This document shows positions 53,291 through 64,000 of a stretch of 64,000 nt of DNA, piece after piece. The position numbers were made by a program, and so were the translations under genes. This DNA is from Gimesia sp. (GTDB lineage Bacteria > Planctomycetota > Planctomycetia > Planctomycetales > Planctomycetaceae): NCBI GenBank assembly GCA_002706765.1, contig PAJV01000052.1:1-64000 (forward strand), written 5' to 3'. A model generated the notes under the pieces. It had not been told where the DNA came from and searched no databases. It was given only the letters and a program-made list of their open reading frames with translations. The stretch's first letter is position 1, and each line of letters starts with the position of its first letter.

Positions 53291-56272
53291 TTGGACCGTC
53301 AACAGCAACGAATCGCAGAAGATCTTTCCAGTCTGATTGCAGGTGATGTGCGATGCGATCCCGTTGCGTTGTCAATTTATGCCAGCGATGCCAGCCTGTA
53401 CCAGGTTCCGCCGCTGTGTATTGCCTCACCCCGCGACCGTAATGATCTGATTACGATCGCCCGCTATGCCTCGGAGATGAATGTCCCCATGATTCCCCGC
53501 GGGGCAGGCACGGGGCTGGTTGGTGATGCCATTGGCAGTGGGATCGTGATTGACTGCGCCCGCTACATGAACGCGTTTGAATTGATCAACGATAATCTGG
53601 TCCACATTCAACCTGGTGTGGTACATGCCCAACTCAATCGCTATCTGAAAACGCAAGGCCTGTATTTTCCGCCAGATCCCTCGAACACCGAAGTCACGAC
53701 GCTGGGCAGTATGCTGGCGATTGATGCTGCCGGCTCCCGGGCGATTCGGGTCGGCTCAACCCGGGACTATGTCAATCGACTGGAAGTGATTCTCGCTGAT
53801 GGAACCTGTTTCGAAGCGGGAAACGAAAGCCTGTCGATTCTGAATCAGCCCTTTGCCACAGGATCCGGAACTTCACTCCTGAATGAGCCGACTCCCGAAG
53901 CGCGGGGCGAACATGCCAAACGCACGATTTTGAGCAAACTCTCCAAGCTGCTGACTGATCATGCCGCATTGATCCAGGAAAAACAGCGGTCCAACATTCC
54001 CAACTGCAGTGGCTATTTTCTGAAAGGGATTAAAAGCCGAAGTCATCTGAATCTGGCGCGAATGCTGGTCGGCTCGGAAGGTACACTGGGTCTGTTCTCT
54101 TCCGCGCTGGTGCATGTCTCGCCGTTACCTGCGCATCGGGGCGTGGCGCTCCTGCTGTTCGGAGATCTGGCTTCTGCCATCAAAGCAGTCCAGACAATTA
54201 TTCCCGAGCAACCCTCCGCCTGTGACTTGCTGGATCGGCGCCTGCTGTCACTGGCCCGCGATGCAGACCCGCGGTTTGCATCGCTGATTTCTCCGGCAGC
54301 CGAAGCGGCACTGCTGGTTGAGCAGGTCGGCTTCAGTGATGCCCAGGTACAACAGCGGCTGCATAATGTGACACTTGCTGTGAAGAATATCAATTCGCGC
54401 GTCGTTGTCGCCATGGAATCCAATCAGCCGGACGAAGTGGATTTTCTCTGGTCGCTGCCACAGAAAGTCGTTCCATCGCTCAGTCGTCTGCCGGGAGAAT
54501 CGCGGCCTCAGCCGTTTGTGGAAGACATTGCGGTTCCTCCCGAATGCCTGTATGAGTTCTCTCAAAAGGCACAAAAAGTTTTTCAGAAACATCAGGTCAC
54601 GGCGACACTCTATGCTCATGCCGCCTCGGGACAAATCCACCTGCGCCCCTTTTTGCCGGCGCTGACGGAACGAAATGCACCCATCCTGGAGACCATCGCC
54701 CGCGAACTTTACCAGACGGTGTTTGCCCTGAATGGCACGATCAGCGGCGAACACGGAGACGGACTGGCGCGGACGGCGTTCATTCGTTCTCAATACGGGG
54801 ATTTATACCGGGTCTTTCGTCAGGTCAAAGATATTTTTGATCCTCATAACCTGCTGAACCCCGGTAAGATCATCAACGATGATCAGCATATAACCATTCG
54901 CAATTTAAGGCCGGTGCCGGAGAAGTTTCCCGAACTGGTCGACCTGCAGCTCGCCTGGTCACCGCAGGAACTACAGGACGAAGCCGCCCGTTGTAACGGC
55001 TGTGGTTCCTGTCGACGTCAGGATGCTGGTTCAAGGATGTGCCCCGTTTTTCGGATTGCCCCGGATGAAGAGGCCTCCCCCCGCGCCAAGGCAAATCTCT
55101 TCCGTAGTCTGCTCTCGGGGGCTTTGCATCCCAACGAACTTTCCTCAGCAGAAACCAAACATCTGGCAGACACCTGCTTCAACTGCAAGCAATGTCAACT
55201 GGATTGTCCCTCAACCGTTAATATTCCCCAGATGGCCATCGAAGCCAAGGCCGCGTATGTCTCTGCGAACGGCCTGGATCATACCGACTGGATCCTGTCG
55301 CGCGCCCATTCGTTTGGCGCATTGGGCAGTACACTTTCGATGGCGGCGAACTGGGCGATCAATAATTCTTCTGCGCGGTGGCTCATGGAAAAAATGATGG
55401 GCATTCACCGCGATCGCAAGCTCCCCTTCTTTTCGCGACGTTCGTTTTTGAGATCGGTCCCCAAGAAATATCTGAAACGACCACGACCAGGCAGTGATCC
55501 GAATCTGGTCATCTTTTTCGTTGACTATTATGCCAACTACCACGATCCAGAACTGGCCCACGCGATGCTGGCGGTATTGCAGCACAATCAGATTCCCGTA
55601 TATGTCCCGCCGCAGCAGCTGGCATCGGGAATGGCGATGGTTTCCGCCGGCGATTTGATTGCCGCGCGTGGCTTAGCGGAGGAGAACATTAAAATCCTCG
55701 CGGAATTTGCCAAAGAGGGGCATCAGATCATCTGCACGGAACCTGCAGCAGCAGTCTGTCTGAAACAGGAGTATCCCATGCTGGTGCCTGGCGAAGACAG
55801 TCGGGTGATTTCTGAACAGGTCAGCGAAGCGGGGGCATTTCTCTGGCAATTGCACGAATCGCAGCGTTTAAAAACCGATTTCGGGCGTCTGGATCTGGAG
55901 TTGGATTACCATACCCCTTGTCATATCAAGGCTTTATCATCACGTTCGGCTTTAAATGCGCTTCTCGCTTTGATTCCTGAGCTGAGGGTGAATACAATTG
56001 AAAAAGGCTGTTCGGGCATGGCGGGGACCTACGGTCTGGCCCGTGATACCTTTGAAACTTCCAGGCAGATCGGTCGGGAGCTGATCGATCATATGAAAAT
56101 AACAAACGTTCAAGCGGGTGTAACTGAATGCAGCAGTTGCAAAATGCAGATGGAACAGGAAAGCCGGATTCCCACCATCCACCCTCTCAAACTGCTGGCA
56201 CTCTCTTATGGACTGATGCCTGAGCTGGGACGGGCTTTGCAGCCGCAAAAGAAAAAACTGGTAGTGTCATGA
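53291..56272 (+). CDS. Fused FAD-linked oxidase and Fe-S protein (glycolate/D-lactate dehydrogenase type)
   Basis: 993 residues from TTG 53291 (an in-frame TGA lies just upstream, so no longer start is possible). FAD-binding PCMH domain (about 35-215, RGAGTGLVGDAIGSG) and FAD-oxidase C domain (to about 540) are followed by two cysteine clusters for 4Fe-4S (near 567-585 and 628-640) and two CCG domains (near 875 and 945) that bind further cofactors. It oxidises a 2-hydroxy acid and passes electrons to the respiratory chain. In many bacteria the parts are separate GlcD and GlcF. It overlaps moaD by four bases. Confidence 0.88.
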   Translation: MDRQQQRIAEDLSSLIAGDVRCDPVALSIYASDASLYQVPPLCIASPRDRNDLITIARYASEMNVPMIPRGAGTGLVGDAIGSGIVIDCARYMNAFELINDNLVHIQPGVVHAQLNRYLKTQGLYFPPDPSNTEVTTLGSMLAIDAAGSRAIRVGSTRDYVNRLEVILADGTCFEAGNESLSILNQPFATGSGTSLLNEPTPEARGEHAKRTILSKLSKLLTDHAALIQEKQRSNIPNCSGYFLKGIKSRSHLNLARMLVGSEGTLGLFSSALVHVSPLPAHRGVALLLFGDLASAIKAVQTIIPEQPSACDLLDRRLLSLARDADPRFASLISPAAEAALLVEQVGFSDAQVQQRLHNVTLAVKNINSRVVVAMESNQPDEVDFLWSLPQKVVPSLSRLPGESRPQPFVEDIAVPPECLYEFSQKAQKVFQKHQVTATLYAHAASGQIHLRPFLPALTERNAPILETIARELYQTVFALNGTISGEHGDGLARTAFIRSQYGDLYRVFRQVKDIFDPHNLLNPGKIINDDQHITIRNLRPVPEKFPELVDLQLAWSPQELQDEAARCNGCGSCRRQDAGSRMCPVFRIAPDEEASPRAKANLFRSLLSGALHPNELSSAETKHLADTCFNCKQCQLDCPSTVNIPQMAIEAKAAYVSANGLDHTDWILSRAHSFGALGSTLSMAANWAINNSSARWLMEKMMGIHRDRKLPFFSRRSFLRSVPKKYLKRPRPGSDPNLVIFFVDYYANYHDPELAHAMLAVLQHNQIPVYVPPQQLASGMAMVSAGDLIAARGLAEENIKILAEFAKEGHQIICTEPAAAVCLKQEYPMLVPGEDSRVISEQVSEAGAFLWQLHESQRLKTDFGRLDLELDYHTPCHIKALSSRSALNALLALIPELRVNTIEKGCSGMAGTYGLARDTFETSRQIGRELIDHMKITNVQAGVTECSSCKMQMEQESRIPTIHPLKLLALSYGLMPELGRALQPQKKKLVVS

Positions 56273-56523
56273 CAGCCCAACAGATTCAGGTCAGGTTATT
56301 TGCCCGGGCCCGCGAGTTGGCAGACAGTGATTTGATCTCGGTTCAAGTGGGAGCAGGAACAACCGTAGCCCGTCTGAGGCAGGCCATTGCTGAGCAGTAT
56401 CCCTCGTTGCAGCCGTTGAGTGGACAGCTTCTAATCGCCGTGGACAACGCCTACGCCGGGGAAGAGCAGTTACTGACGGAAGCTCAGGAAGTGGCCTGCT
56501 TTCCTCCCGTCAGTGGCGGCTGA
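56269..56523 (+). CDS. moaD: Molybdopterin synthase sulfur carrier subunit MoaD
   Basis: 84 residues with a ubiquitin-like fold ending in the required G-G (83-84), whose C-terminal Gly is thiocarboxylated and donates sulfur to molybdopterin. The sequence has the family start RLFARARELA and an F-P-P-V-S-G-G end. Start overlaps the previous gene (ATGA). Followed by moaE. Confidence 0.93.
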   Translation: MTAQQIQVRLFARARELADSDLISVQVGAGTTVARLRQAIAEQYPSLQPLSGQLLIAVDNAYAGEEQLLTEAQEVACFPPVSGG

Positions 56524-56560
56524 AATTGAACCTGATCACCTGGTATGTTGGTTACCGATT

Positions 56561-56995
56561 ATGAAAACAGACTCTATTTCCATTACAGATCAACCCATTG
56601 ACTACGCCGTCCTCACCGAGCAGGTGCGTTCGCACGAATGCGGTGCCGTGGTGCTGTTTATGGGGACCGTACGTGAAATGACTGCGGGTAAACAGACCGT
56701 GGCATTAGACTACGAGGCCTATCCGGAGATGGCTGACCAGATGCTGCAGCAGCTGATTGACGAGACCCGCGACCAGTGGGACGTGCACGGGATTGCCATC
56801 GAACATCGCGTGGGGCATCTGACACTGGGTGAAATCAGCGTAGCCATCGCCGTCAGTTCTGCTCATCGCAAGGAAGCATTCGAAGCCGGGCGTTTTCTGA
56901 TTGATCGGCTCAAGGAAATTGTGCCCATCTGGAAAAAGGAAAACTGGTCTGACGGCACCACCGAATGGGAACATCCGGGAATCAAAACAGAATAA
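56561..56995 (+). CDS. moaE: Molybdopterin synthase catalytic subunit MoaE
   Basis: Combines with MoaD to convert precursor Z into molybdopterin. 144 residues from ATG 56561; a GTG at 56513 is rejected because its first codons overlap moaD and lack family similarity. The K-E-x-V-P-I-W-K-K-E segment near 117-126 contains the catalytic Lys and the AHRKEAFEAGRFLID helix precedes it. Confidence 0.94.
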   Translation: MKTDSISITDQPIDYAVLTEQVRSHECGAVVLFMGTVREMTAGKQTVALDYEAYPEMADQMLQQLIDETRDQWDVHGIAIEHRVGHLTLGEISVAIAVSSAHRKEAFEAGRFLIDRLKEIVPIWKKENWSDGTTEWEHPGIKTE

Positions 56996-57088
56996 AGCAG
57001 TTTCGGGTTTAGAACTGCCTATAATAAGAGTAGAGAACTGGCGGGAGTCAGCAGATCGTGTTCCCCGTCCTGATTGTAAGAGGCATTA

Positions 57089-58090
57089 ATGGAAAATCTG
57101 AATCAACTGATTGATACGTTTGGACGTGTGCATAACAATCTGCGCATCAGCGTGACAGATCGCTGCAATATCCGCTGCTTTTATTGCATGCCTTCCGAAG
57201 ATGTGCAGTTCGTACATCGCAGTAAGATTATGTCGTTCGAGGAGATCGTGCGCTTCATTCGCCTGGTGGTCCCACTGGGAGTCGACAAAATCCGTCTGAC
57301 TGGCGGAGAGCCCCTGGTTCGAAAAAATATCCCCGAACTGGTGAAAATGATTGCCGACATTCCGGGAATTAAAGACATCGGCATCACCACCAATGGGATT
57401 CTGCTGCCGCAATATGCACAACAGCTCTATGATGCCGGCTTGAGACGGATCAACATCAGCCTGGACGCTCTGAATGCGGCCAAGTTCAAACAGATCACCC
57501 GCCGTGACGATTACGATAAAGTACGGGCGGGGATCCAGTCTGCTCACGACGCTGGCTTTGATCCTGTGAAAATCAATGCCGTTTCCATCCGCAACCTGAC
57601 GGAAGAAGAAATCGTTCCCTTCGGAAAACTGGCGCGGGAAACCGGTGCTGAAATTCGCTTCATCGAGTTCATGCCGCTGGATGCGGATAATCAATGGGAA
57701 CGTGACAAAGTTCTGTTTGCCCATGAAATTCAGGAAATCCTCTCACAGGGGATTATGCCTCTGGTACCACAGGAACAGTCTGACAAGAGTGCACCCGCTT
57801 CCAATTTTGTCTTCGAGGATGGCGTCGGACGGATTGGATTCATCTCCTCCATCAGTGCCCCGTTCTGCATGAGCTGTAATCGATTTCGCATCACCGCCGA
57901 TGGCAAGCTGCGCAACTGCCTGTTCAGCCTGGAGGAAACGGATATCAGGGCCATGTTTAAAGCGAATGCGCCTGATGAGGAAATCATCGCAGCGATACGC
58001 GGCAGTATTACCGCGAAAAAAGAAGGGCATGAAATCAACACAGCACGATTCATTCAGCCGGATCGCCCGATGTATTCCATCGGTGGCTGA
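57089..58090 (+). CDS. moaA: Molybdenum cofactor GTP 3',8-cyclase MoaA (radical SAM)
   Basis: First step of molybdenum cofactor synthesis: rearranges GTP. 333 residues; ATG preceded by AGAGG. Radical SAM cluster C26-x3-C30-x2-C33, second cluster at about 260, 263 and 277, and the essential C-terminal G-G (332-333). Intact. MoaC, needed for the next step, is not in the window. Confidence 0.95.
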   Translation: MENLNQLIDTFGRVHNNLRISVTDRCNIRCFYCMPSEDVQFVHRSKIMSFEEIVRFIRLVVPLGVDKIRLTGGEPLVRKNIPELVKMIADIPGIKDIGITTNGILLPQYAQQLYDAGLRRINISLDALNAAKFKQITRRDDYDKVRAGIQSAHDAGFDPVKINAVSIRNLTEEEIVPFGKLARETGAEIRFIEFMPLDADNQWERDKVLFAHEIQEILSQGIMPLVPQEQSDKSAPASNFVFEDGVGRIGFISSISAPFCMSCNRFRITADGKLRNCLFSLEETDIRAMFKANAPDEEIIAAIRGSITAKKEGHEINTARFIQPDRPMYSIGG

Positions 58091-58117
58091 ATTCTGAAAG
58101 TGGATTGAATCTGAACC

Positions 58118-59293
58118 ATGAGCGAACAGCCGTTGATTTACCTGGATAACGCAGCTACCAGCTTCCCCAAGCCAGATTCTGTCTACACTGCAATGGACGC
58201 TTATCACCGAAACAGTGGTGTCCCCGTTGGTCGCGGAGCTTACCGGAAATCGATCGAACTGCAGTCCTCCATCGATCAATGTCGAAAGCTGGCTGCAAAA
58301 CTGCTGGGGGCTGCACGCCCGGAAGAGATCGCTTTCACATTCAACGGGACAGACAGCCTGAATACAATTATTCACGGCGTCTTAAAGCCTGGGGATCATG
58401 TCATCACATCGGATGTGGAGCACAATTCGGTACTTCGAACGCTTCAGACATTGAAAGACCGCTGGGGACTGGAGACCACAATTGTTCCCGCTGATCAGAG
58501 CGGCCTGGTCGAACCGCAGGCGTTTCAAAATGCGATTCGAAAAAACACGCGGTTGATCATTCTGAATCATGCGTCCAATGTGACGGGTACCATTCAACCC
58601 GTGAACGATGTGGGCGACATTGCGCGAAACGCAGGAGCCTTATTTCTGGTAGATGCCGCGCAGTCCGCGGGACATCTACCTTTGAATGTAGCGGAGACGC
58701 CGATCGATTTTCTGGCCTGTCCGGGACACAAAGGCTTGTTGGGCCCGTTGGGAACGGGACTGGTTTATATTCGCTCTGACCTGGTCGATCAGGTGCAGAG
58801 CTTGCGACAGGGGGGAACCGGTACCCGCAGCGAAGAAGAAACTCAACCGGTCTCCATGCCTGAGAAATTCGAATCCGGGAATCACAATGCTCCCGGCCTC
58901 ATCGGTTTGCGTGCTGCCCTTGAGTATGTGCTGGAGCAGGGAGTTGCTCAGTTCCGTCAGCATGAACAGCAGTTAACAGCCCAGTTGCTGGAAGGGCTGC
59001 AGCAGCTTCCCGGATTTCTGTTACCCGGACCCGGGGCGGCCGAAGATCGGGTGGGAGTCGTGAGCCTGGTGAGTCAATTTGCCGAACCGCAGGTGCTGGC
59101 GTCCATACTGGATGAGAATTTCGGAATTCAGATCCGGGCCGGTTTACACTGCGCGCCTCGCATTCATGCCTGTATTGGATCAAAAGAAGCCGGAGGAACG
59201 CTCCGTTTCAGTCCCGGGCCTTTTACAACAGTGCAGCAAATTGAAACAGCGGTAGCTGCCATGCAGGAGCTGGCACAATCTTTTGCAGGCTGA
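58118..59293 (+). CDS. Cysteine desulfurase-type class V aminotransferase
   Basis: 391 residues. A PLP enzyme that removes sulfur from cysteine. K205 (CPGHKG) holds PLP; D179, Q182 (VDAAQSAGH) and H102 complete the site. A conserved Cys in AGLHCAPRIH (near 345) could be the persulfide carrier. It is 27 bases after moaA on the same strand, so it may supply sulfur for MoaD or molybdenum-cofactor enzymes. It could also be a SufS-type enzyme for iron-sulfur clusters. Confidence 0.88.
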   Translation: MSEQPLIYLDNAATSFPKPDSVYTAMDAYHRNSGVPVGRGAYRKSIELQSSIDQCRKLAAKLLGAARPEEIAFTFNGTDSLNTIIHGVLKPGDHVITSDVEHNSVLRTLQTLKDRWGLETTIVPADQSGLVEPQAFQNAIRKNTRLIILNHASNVTGTIQPVNDVGDIARNAGALFLVDAAQSAGHLPLNVAETPIDFLACPGHKGLLGPLGTGLVYIRSDLVDQVQSLRQGGTGTRSEEETQPVSMPEKFESGNHNAPGLIGLRAALEYVLEQGVAQFRQHEQQLTAQLLEGLQQLPGFLLPGPGAAEDRVGVVSLVSQFAEPQVLASILDENFGIQIRAGLHCAPRIHACIGSKEAGGTLRFSPGPFTTVQQIETAVAAMQELAQSFAG

Positions 59294-59756
59294 GAATTCA
59301 GGGTCTGCCGGGTGCCTGCTGTACAAAGAGAAAATGAAAACTCTCTCAAGTATTATCAGTATCGTGATTTACATCCTTGACACCCTATGTCGTCTGCCTC
59401 AAAATTAAAATAGCCTGTTCTGGTTGATTATAGAATATTCCCGTCAACACAATTTAAAACGTGTTACGGGCCATTCCTCTTTCAGCTCCAGGCACATTGA
59501 ACAATTCTCGCTCGACATATCTAACGTCTTATTTCCCCAATGACACATTGGAAAATCAGCAGTCAGTCAACTCCGTTGATGTGGGTATGACGAACAGGTT
59601 CAGCAGACTTTGGATCAGCTGAATGGTGGATTTCCACCGGGAGTTCATATAATTTTAATAAACCAGATTTGACGAGAGTCTTGATTCCCACTGTATGTTA
59701 TGGGAAAAACAGATTCCTCGCCGTCGAACAGTGATACTTTCCCGTGGAGAAATTGA
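59294..59756. other. Region upstream of pilB, with a candidate promoter
   Basis: 463 bases without a gene. A possible sigma-70 promoter (TTGACA 59377-59382, 17-base gap, CAAAAT 59400-59405) is entered separately. Confidence 0.3.
59377..59405 (+). promoter_or_regulatory. Possible sigma-70 promoter for the pilus ATPase genes
   Basis: A perfect TTGACA is followed after 17 bases by CAAAAT. The -10 is weak (four matches); 352 bases separate it from the gene start, so the leader would be long. Confidence 0.25.
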
Positions 59757-61460
<1,704 letters not shown>

Positions 61461-61859
61461 AAGAACAACGAAAAAATACAATTGATCAGATTCGTCAGGT
61501 GAAAGTAACCGGAAAAACCACCCTGCTTTCATGTGAAGAGTTTGATCTATTTCCGTGCATTTGTTGAGTTTTGCAGCAGAATACCGGATAATTATGTCAG
61601 GAACGCCAATTAAGCGACCTGATTTCAGTAAACCATTTCTAGAACGTCTTATCTTTTATTTCATTTAATTTGCTGATTTACGTATCACTAAATTCTCATT
61701 GGACCCGATTGATCAGGGAAAAATCCAGGAGCGAATTCGTTCTGGGAAATGAATAACTCAACTCAAAGAATGATCTCTACTTCTGGCGTTATCGTCGTTC
61801 CCGCGAACTTTCGGTGATCGCTCACTTTTCAATCAAAGAATTTTCAGAAAGTACTTTGG
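61461..61859. other. Gap between pilB and pilT
   Basis: 399 AT-rich bases with no gene or clear hairpin seen. It may contain a separate promoter for pilT. Confidence 0.3.
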
Positions 61860-62981
61860 ATGGCAACAGTTCAGATTGACAAACTGCTGGAAACGGTCGT
61901 TAAAGAAAAAGTGAGCGACCTGCATATCACGACAGGGCAACCCCCCGTTGTGCGCATGGGCGGGCATATGGTACGACTGGAAACCAAGAGCCTGGAACCC
62001 GATGATACCGTCGCCCTGATGAAGAGTATCACACCCGAACGGAACCAGCAGGAACTGCAGGAAGTCGGGGGGACCGACTTTGGTTTTGCCTTTGGTGAAA
62101 AAGCCCGTTTTCGCGTTTCCGTGTTCAAACAGCGCGGCCAGATCGGTATGGTGCTGCGTCGTATTCCGAACGAGTTTCTCACATTTGAACAACTCGGACT
62201 GCCTTCTGTCATCACCGATCTGCTGGAACGCCCGCGTGGTCTGTTTCTGGTAACGGGACCCACAGGTAGTGGTAAGACGACGAGTCTGGCCAGTATGATC
62301 AACCATATGAATAATACGATGGACCATCATATTATCACGATGGAAGACCCCATTGAATATTATCATAAGCATAATAAATCTACGATCAATCAGCGGGAAA
62401 TCGGCGTCGATGTGCCTTCCTTTCCCGAAGCCTTGCGGCGTGCGCTGCGACAGGACCCCGATGTGATTCTGGTGGGGGAAATGCGTGACCTCGAAACGAT
62501 TTCCGCTGCAATTACTGCTGCGGAAACAGGGCACATCGTGTTTGGGACACTGCATACAACCGGTGCCCAGGGGACCGTCGACCGTATCATTGACGTATTT
62601 CCCACCAGTCAGCAGGACCAGATTCGTACTCAGCTCTCTTCATCCATTATCGGGATCCTCAGTCAGGCACTCATGCCCAAAAAACCGAAGGGGCTGGTTG
62701 CTGCCTACGAGATGCTCGTGGTTACACCTGCGATTGCCAACCTGATTCGTGAAGCAAAAACATATCGTATCAATTCCAGTATTCAGACCGGACGCAAGTA
62801 CGGGATGCAGTTGCTGGACGACGCGCTGTTTAACCTCTGGCGAGATGGGCTCTGTGAGGAAAGAGATGTCGTCATGCGTTCGAATAATCCCGGTGAACTC
62901 AAGGCCAAAATCGCCATGGCGAAGAAGGGATTACTCGAAGACGATGAAGATGGCGAAGAGGACGACGATTTTGAGGATTGA
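61860..62981 (+). CDS. pilT: Type IV pilus retraction ATPase PilT
   Basis: Depolymerises the pilus and drives twitching. 373 residues: N-terminal PAS-like domain with the family start SDLHITTGQPPVVRMGG, Walker A GPTGSGKT (about 130-137), Asp box MEDPIEY, Walker B VILVGEMRD, His box TLHTTGA. The AIRNLIRE-like element (VTPAIANLIREAKTYRI) that marks PilT is present. An acidic tail of 20 residues (EDDEDGEEDDD-like) ends the protein. Confidence 0.94.
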   Translation: MATVQIDKLLETVVKEKVSDLHITTGQPPVVRMGGHMVRLETKSLEPDDTVALMKSITPERNQQELQEVGGTDFGFAFGEKARFRVSVFKQRGQIGMVLRRIPNEFLTFEQLGLPSVITDLLERPRGLFLVTGPTGSGKTTSLASMINHMNNTMDHHIITMEDPIEYYHKHNKSTINQREIGVDVPSFPEALRRALRQDPDVILVGEMRDLETISAAITAAETGHIVFGTLHTTGAQGTVDRIIDVFPTSQQDQIRTQLSSSIIGILSQALMPKKPKGLVAAYEMLVVTPAIANLIREAKTYRINSSIQTGRKYGMQLLDDALFNLWRDGLCEERDVVMRSNNPGELKAKIAMAKKGLLEDDEDGEEDDDFED

Positions 62982-63056
62982 GACTCAGGGGGCAGGGAAG
63001 CGCCAAAGCAGGTCAGTCATTCCGGAAAGTAAAACAAACTGAAAAGGTAGACATAC

Positions 63057-64000
63057 ATGGCAGCGAGACGCCTTGGTCAAATTATGGTCGATCTGGGATA
63101 TATCTCAGAAGATCAGTTATGGGATATCCTGGAAGAGCAGAAGCAGAGCCCGGGTGAAGTCATCGGTCAGGTCGGCATCCGGATGGGCCTGGTCACCGAC
63201 GAACAGGTTACGCAGGCGCTCGCGGAACAGTGGGGGATGCCCGTCGTCGAACTGGAAGAGACCAATATCCCTTCCAAGGTGCTCGAACTCGTGCCGGAAA
63301 CAATGGCCTCCATCTACAAGATCATGCCGATTTCTTTGAAGGATGGTGTGCTCACCGTCGCGATGGCGGATCCTCAGAACGTGTCCGCGCTCGATGACCT
63401 GCGGAACTTCCTGGGATACGATGTCCGGGGGGCGGTTTCCAATCTGAAAGATGTGGAAGGAGCGATTGCCCGCCACTACGCCGAGCGCCAGGACAGCATT
63501 GAAGATGTCATCGGTGCCATGGAAGACGAACTCGGGCAAGACAAGAGCAAAAATGTCTATGACCTCTCTTCTGCCGAAGAAGTCGCCGATGCCGCCCCCA
63601 TTCGAAAACTGTTAAACATGGTGATGCTGCTGGCGATCAAAGACCAGGCCAGTGACATCCACCTCGAACCCTTCGAAGACGAATTCAAGATCCGCGTACG
63701 TGCCGATGGCGTGCTCTATGAAATGGTGCCACCACCACGCCACCTGGCCAATGCCATCGTCTCGCGTGTAAAAATTATGGCCGACCTGGATATCGCAGAA
63801 CGTCGTCTGCCGCAGGACGGTCGAATCGAATTGAATGTTGGCGGCAACCCCGTCGACCTGCGAGTCAGTGTGTTGCCGACCCTGTTTGGTGAAGCCGTGG
63901 TTATGCGGGTGCTGGACCGGACCGTGGTGCAGCTGGACCTCAACAAGATCGGCATGGATCCCACGACCCTGTCACGCTTCCGGGAAATGATTCACCGCCC
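63057..64000 (+). CDS. Second PilB/GspE-like ATPase, cut by the window end
   Basis: 314 codons from ATG 63057 to the window edge, open throughout. The T2SSE_N domain (about 1-145: start RRLGQIMVDLGYIS) and the beginning of the AAA domain (ASDIHLEPFED about 199-209, RRLPQDGRI about 252-260) are seen; the Walker A lies beyond the edge. It differs in sequence from the pilB gene at 59757, so it is a paralogue. Starts 76 bases after pilT and probably belongs to the same unit. Confidence 0.9.
   Translation, partial: MAARRLGQIMVDLGYISEDQLWDILEEQKQSPGEVIGQVGIRMGLVTDEQVTQALAEQWGMPVVELEETNIPSKVLELVPETMASIYKIMPISLKDGVLTVAMADPQNVSALDDLRNFLGYDVRGAVSNLKDVEGAIARHYAERQDSIEDVIGAMEDELGQDKSKNVYDLSSAEEVADAAPIRKLLNMVMLLAIKDQASDIHLEPFEDEFKIRVRADGVLYEMVPPPRHLANAIVSRVKIMADLDIAERRLPQDGRIELNVGGNPVDLRVSVLPTLFGEAVVMRVLDRTVVQLDLNKIGMDPTTLSRFREMIHR

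Overview
The window looks like a chromosomal segment of a planctomycete, most likely Gimesia or a close relative. The assignment rests on gene content: a DUF1501 Tat-exported protein, a sialate O-acetylesterase-like enzyme, a secreted sulfatase, GYF_2 and DUF4112 proteins, a planctomycete-type tyrosine recombinase, and palindromic intergenic repeats. It was not confirmed by any search.

Bases 1 to about 20.8 kb form an accessory region. It opens with a cut-off GYF_2 gene, an XRE regulator and an unrecognised small gene. Seven + strand genes follow (1450-18887) with gaps of at most 15 bases or short overlaps, so they read as one operon of about 17.4 kb. In order they encode: a sigma-54 activator with a CARF-like sensor; a repeat/coiled-coil protein with a PD-(D/E)XK-like nuclease; HsdR; HsdM; HsdS; a 1406-residue fusion of a second HsdM, a half HsdS, a cysteine cluster and a STAND-type ATPase; a second STAND-type ATPase with a C-terminal HEPN-like RNase motif; and a single-chain SIR2-APAZ-Argonaute protein whose PIWI domain lacks its first catalytic Asp. 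(Counting the regulator, that is eight proteins.) My reading is a composite defence system: DNA restriction and modification, ATPase sensor/switch modules and candidate abortive effectors (NAD depletion, RNA cleavage) under a ligand-sensing regulator. The operon ends at a hairpin terminator that also faces a convergent tyrosine integrase. Beyond the integrase lies a 3' fragment of tRNA-Pro(TGG), surrounded by four copies of a 10-base motif that look like recombinase arm sites. This marks the right end of an integrative element; the left end is outside the window.

From 21 to 36 kb lies a mosaic of ordinary planctomycete genes: a papain-like peptidase candidate paired with an ATP-grasp enzyme, a decayed FGE-like gene tail, a secreted esterase, a hexapeptide acetyltransferase, small membrane proteins, a nucleoside deaminase, a circularly permuted SGNH hydrolase, GNAT, DUF4112, YihY, an Old Yellow Enzyme homologue and DUF1501.

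From 36 to 64 kb the genes are mainly core or housekeeping: a methyltransferase, 2-oxoacid:ferredoxin oxidoreductase (korAB), dcd, nth, a LON-domain protein, a sulfatase, a split transketolase, a double GNAT, an ornithine cyclodeaminase-like enzyme, mazG, a fused glycolate/lactate dehydrogenase, a molybdopterin cluster (moaD, moaE, moaA) with a cysteine desulfurase, and type IV pilus ATPases (pilB, pilT and a second pilB-like gene cut by the window end).
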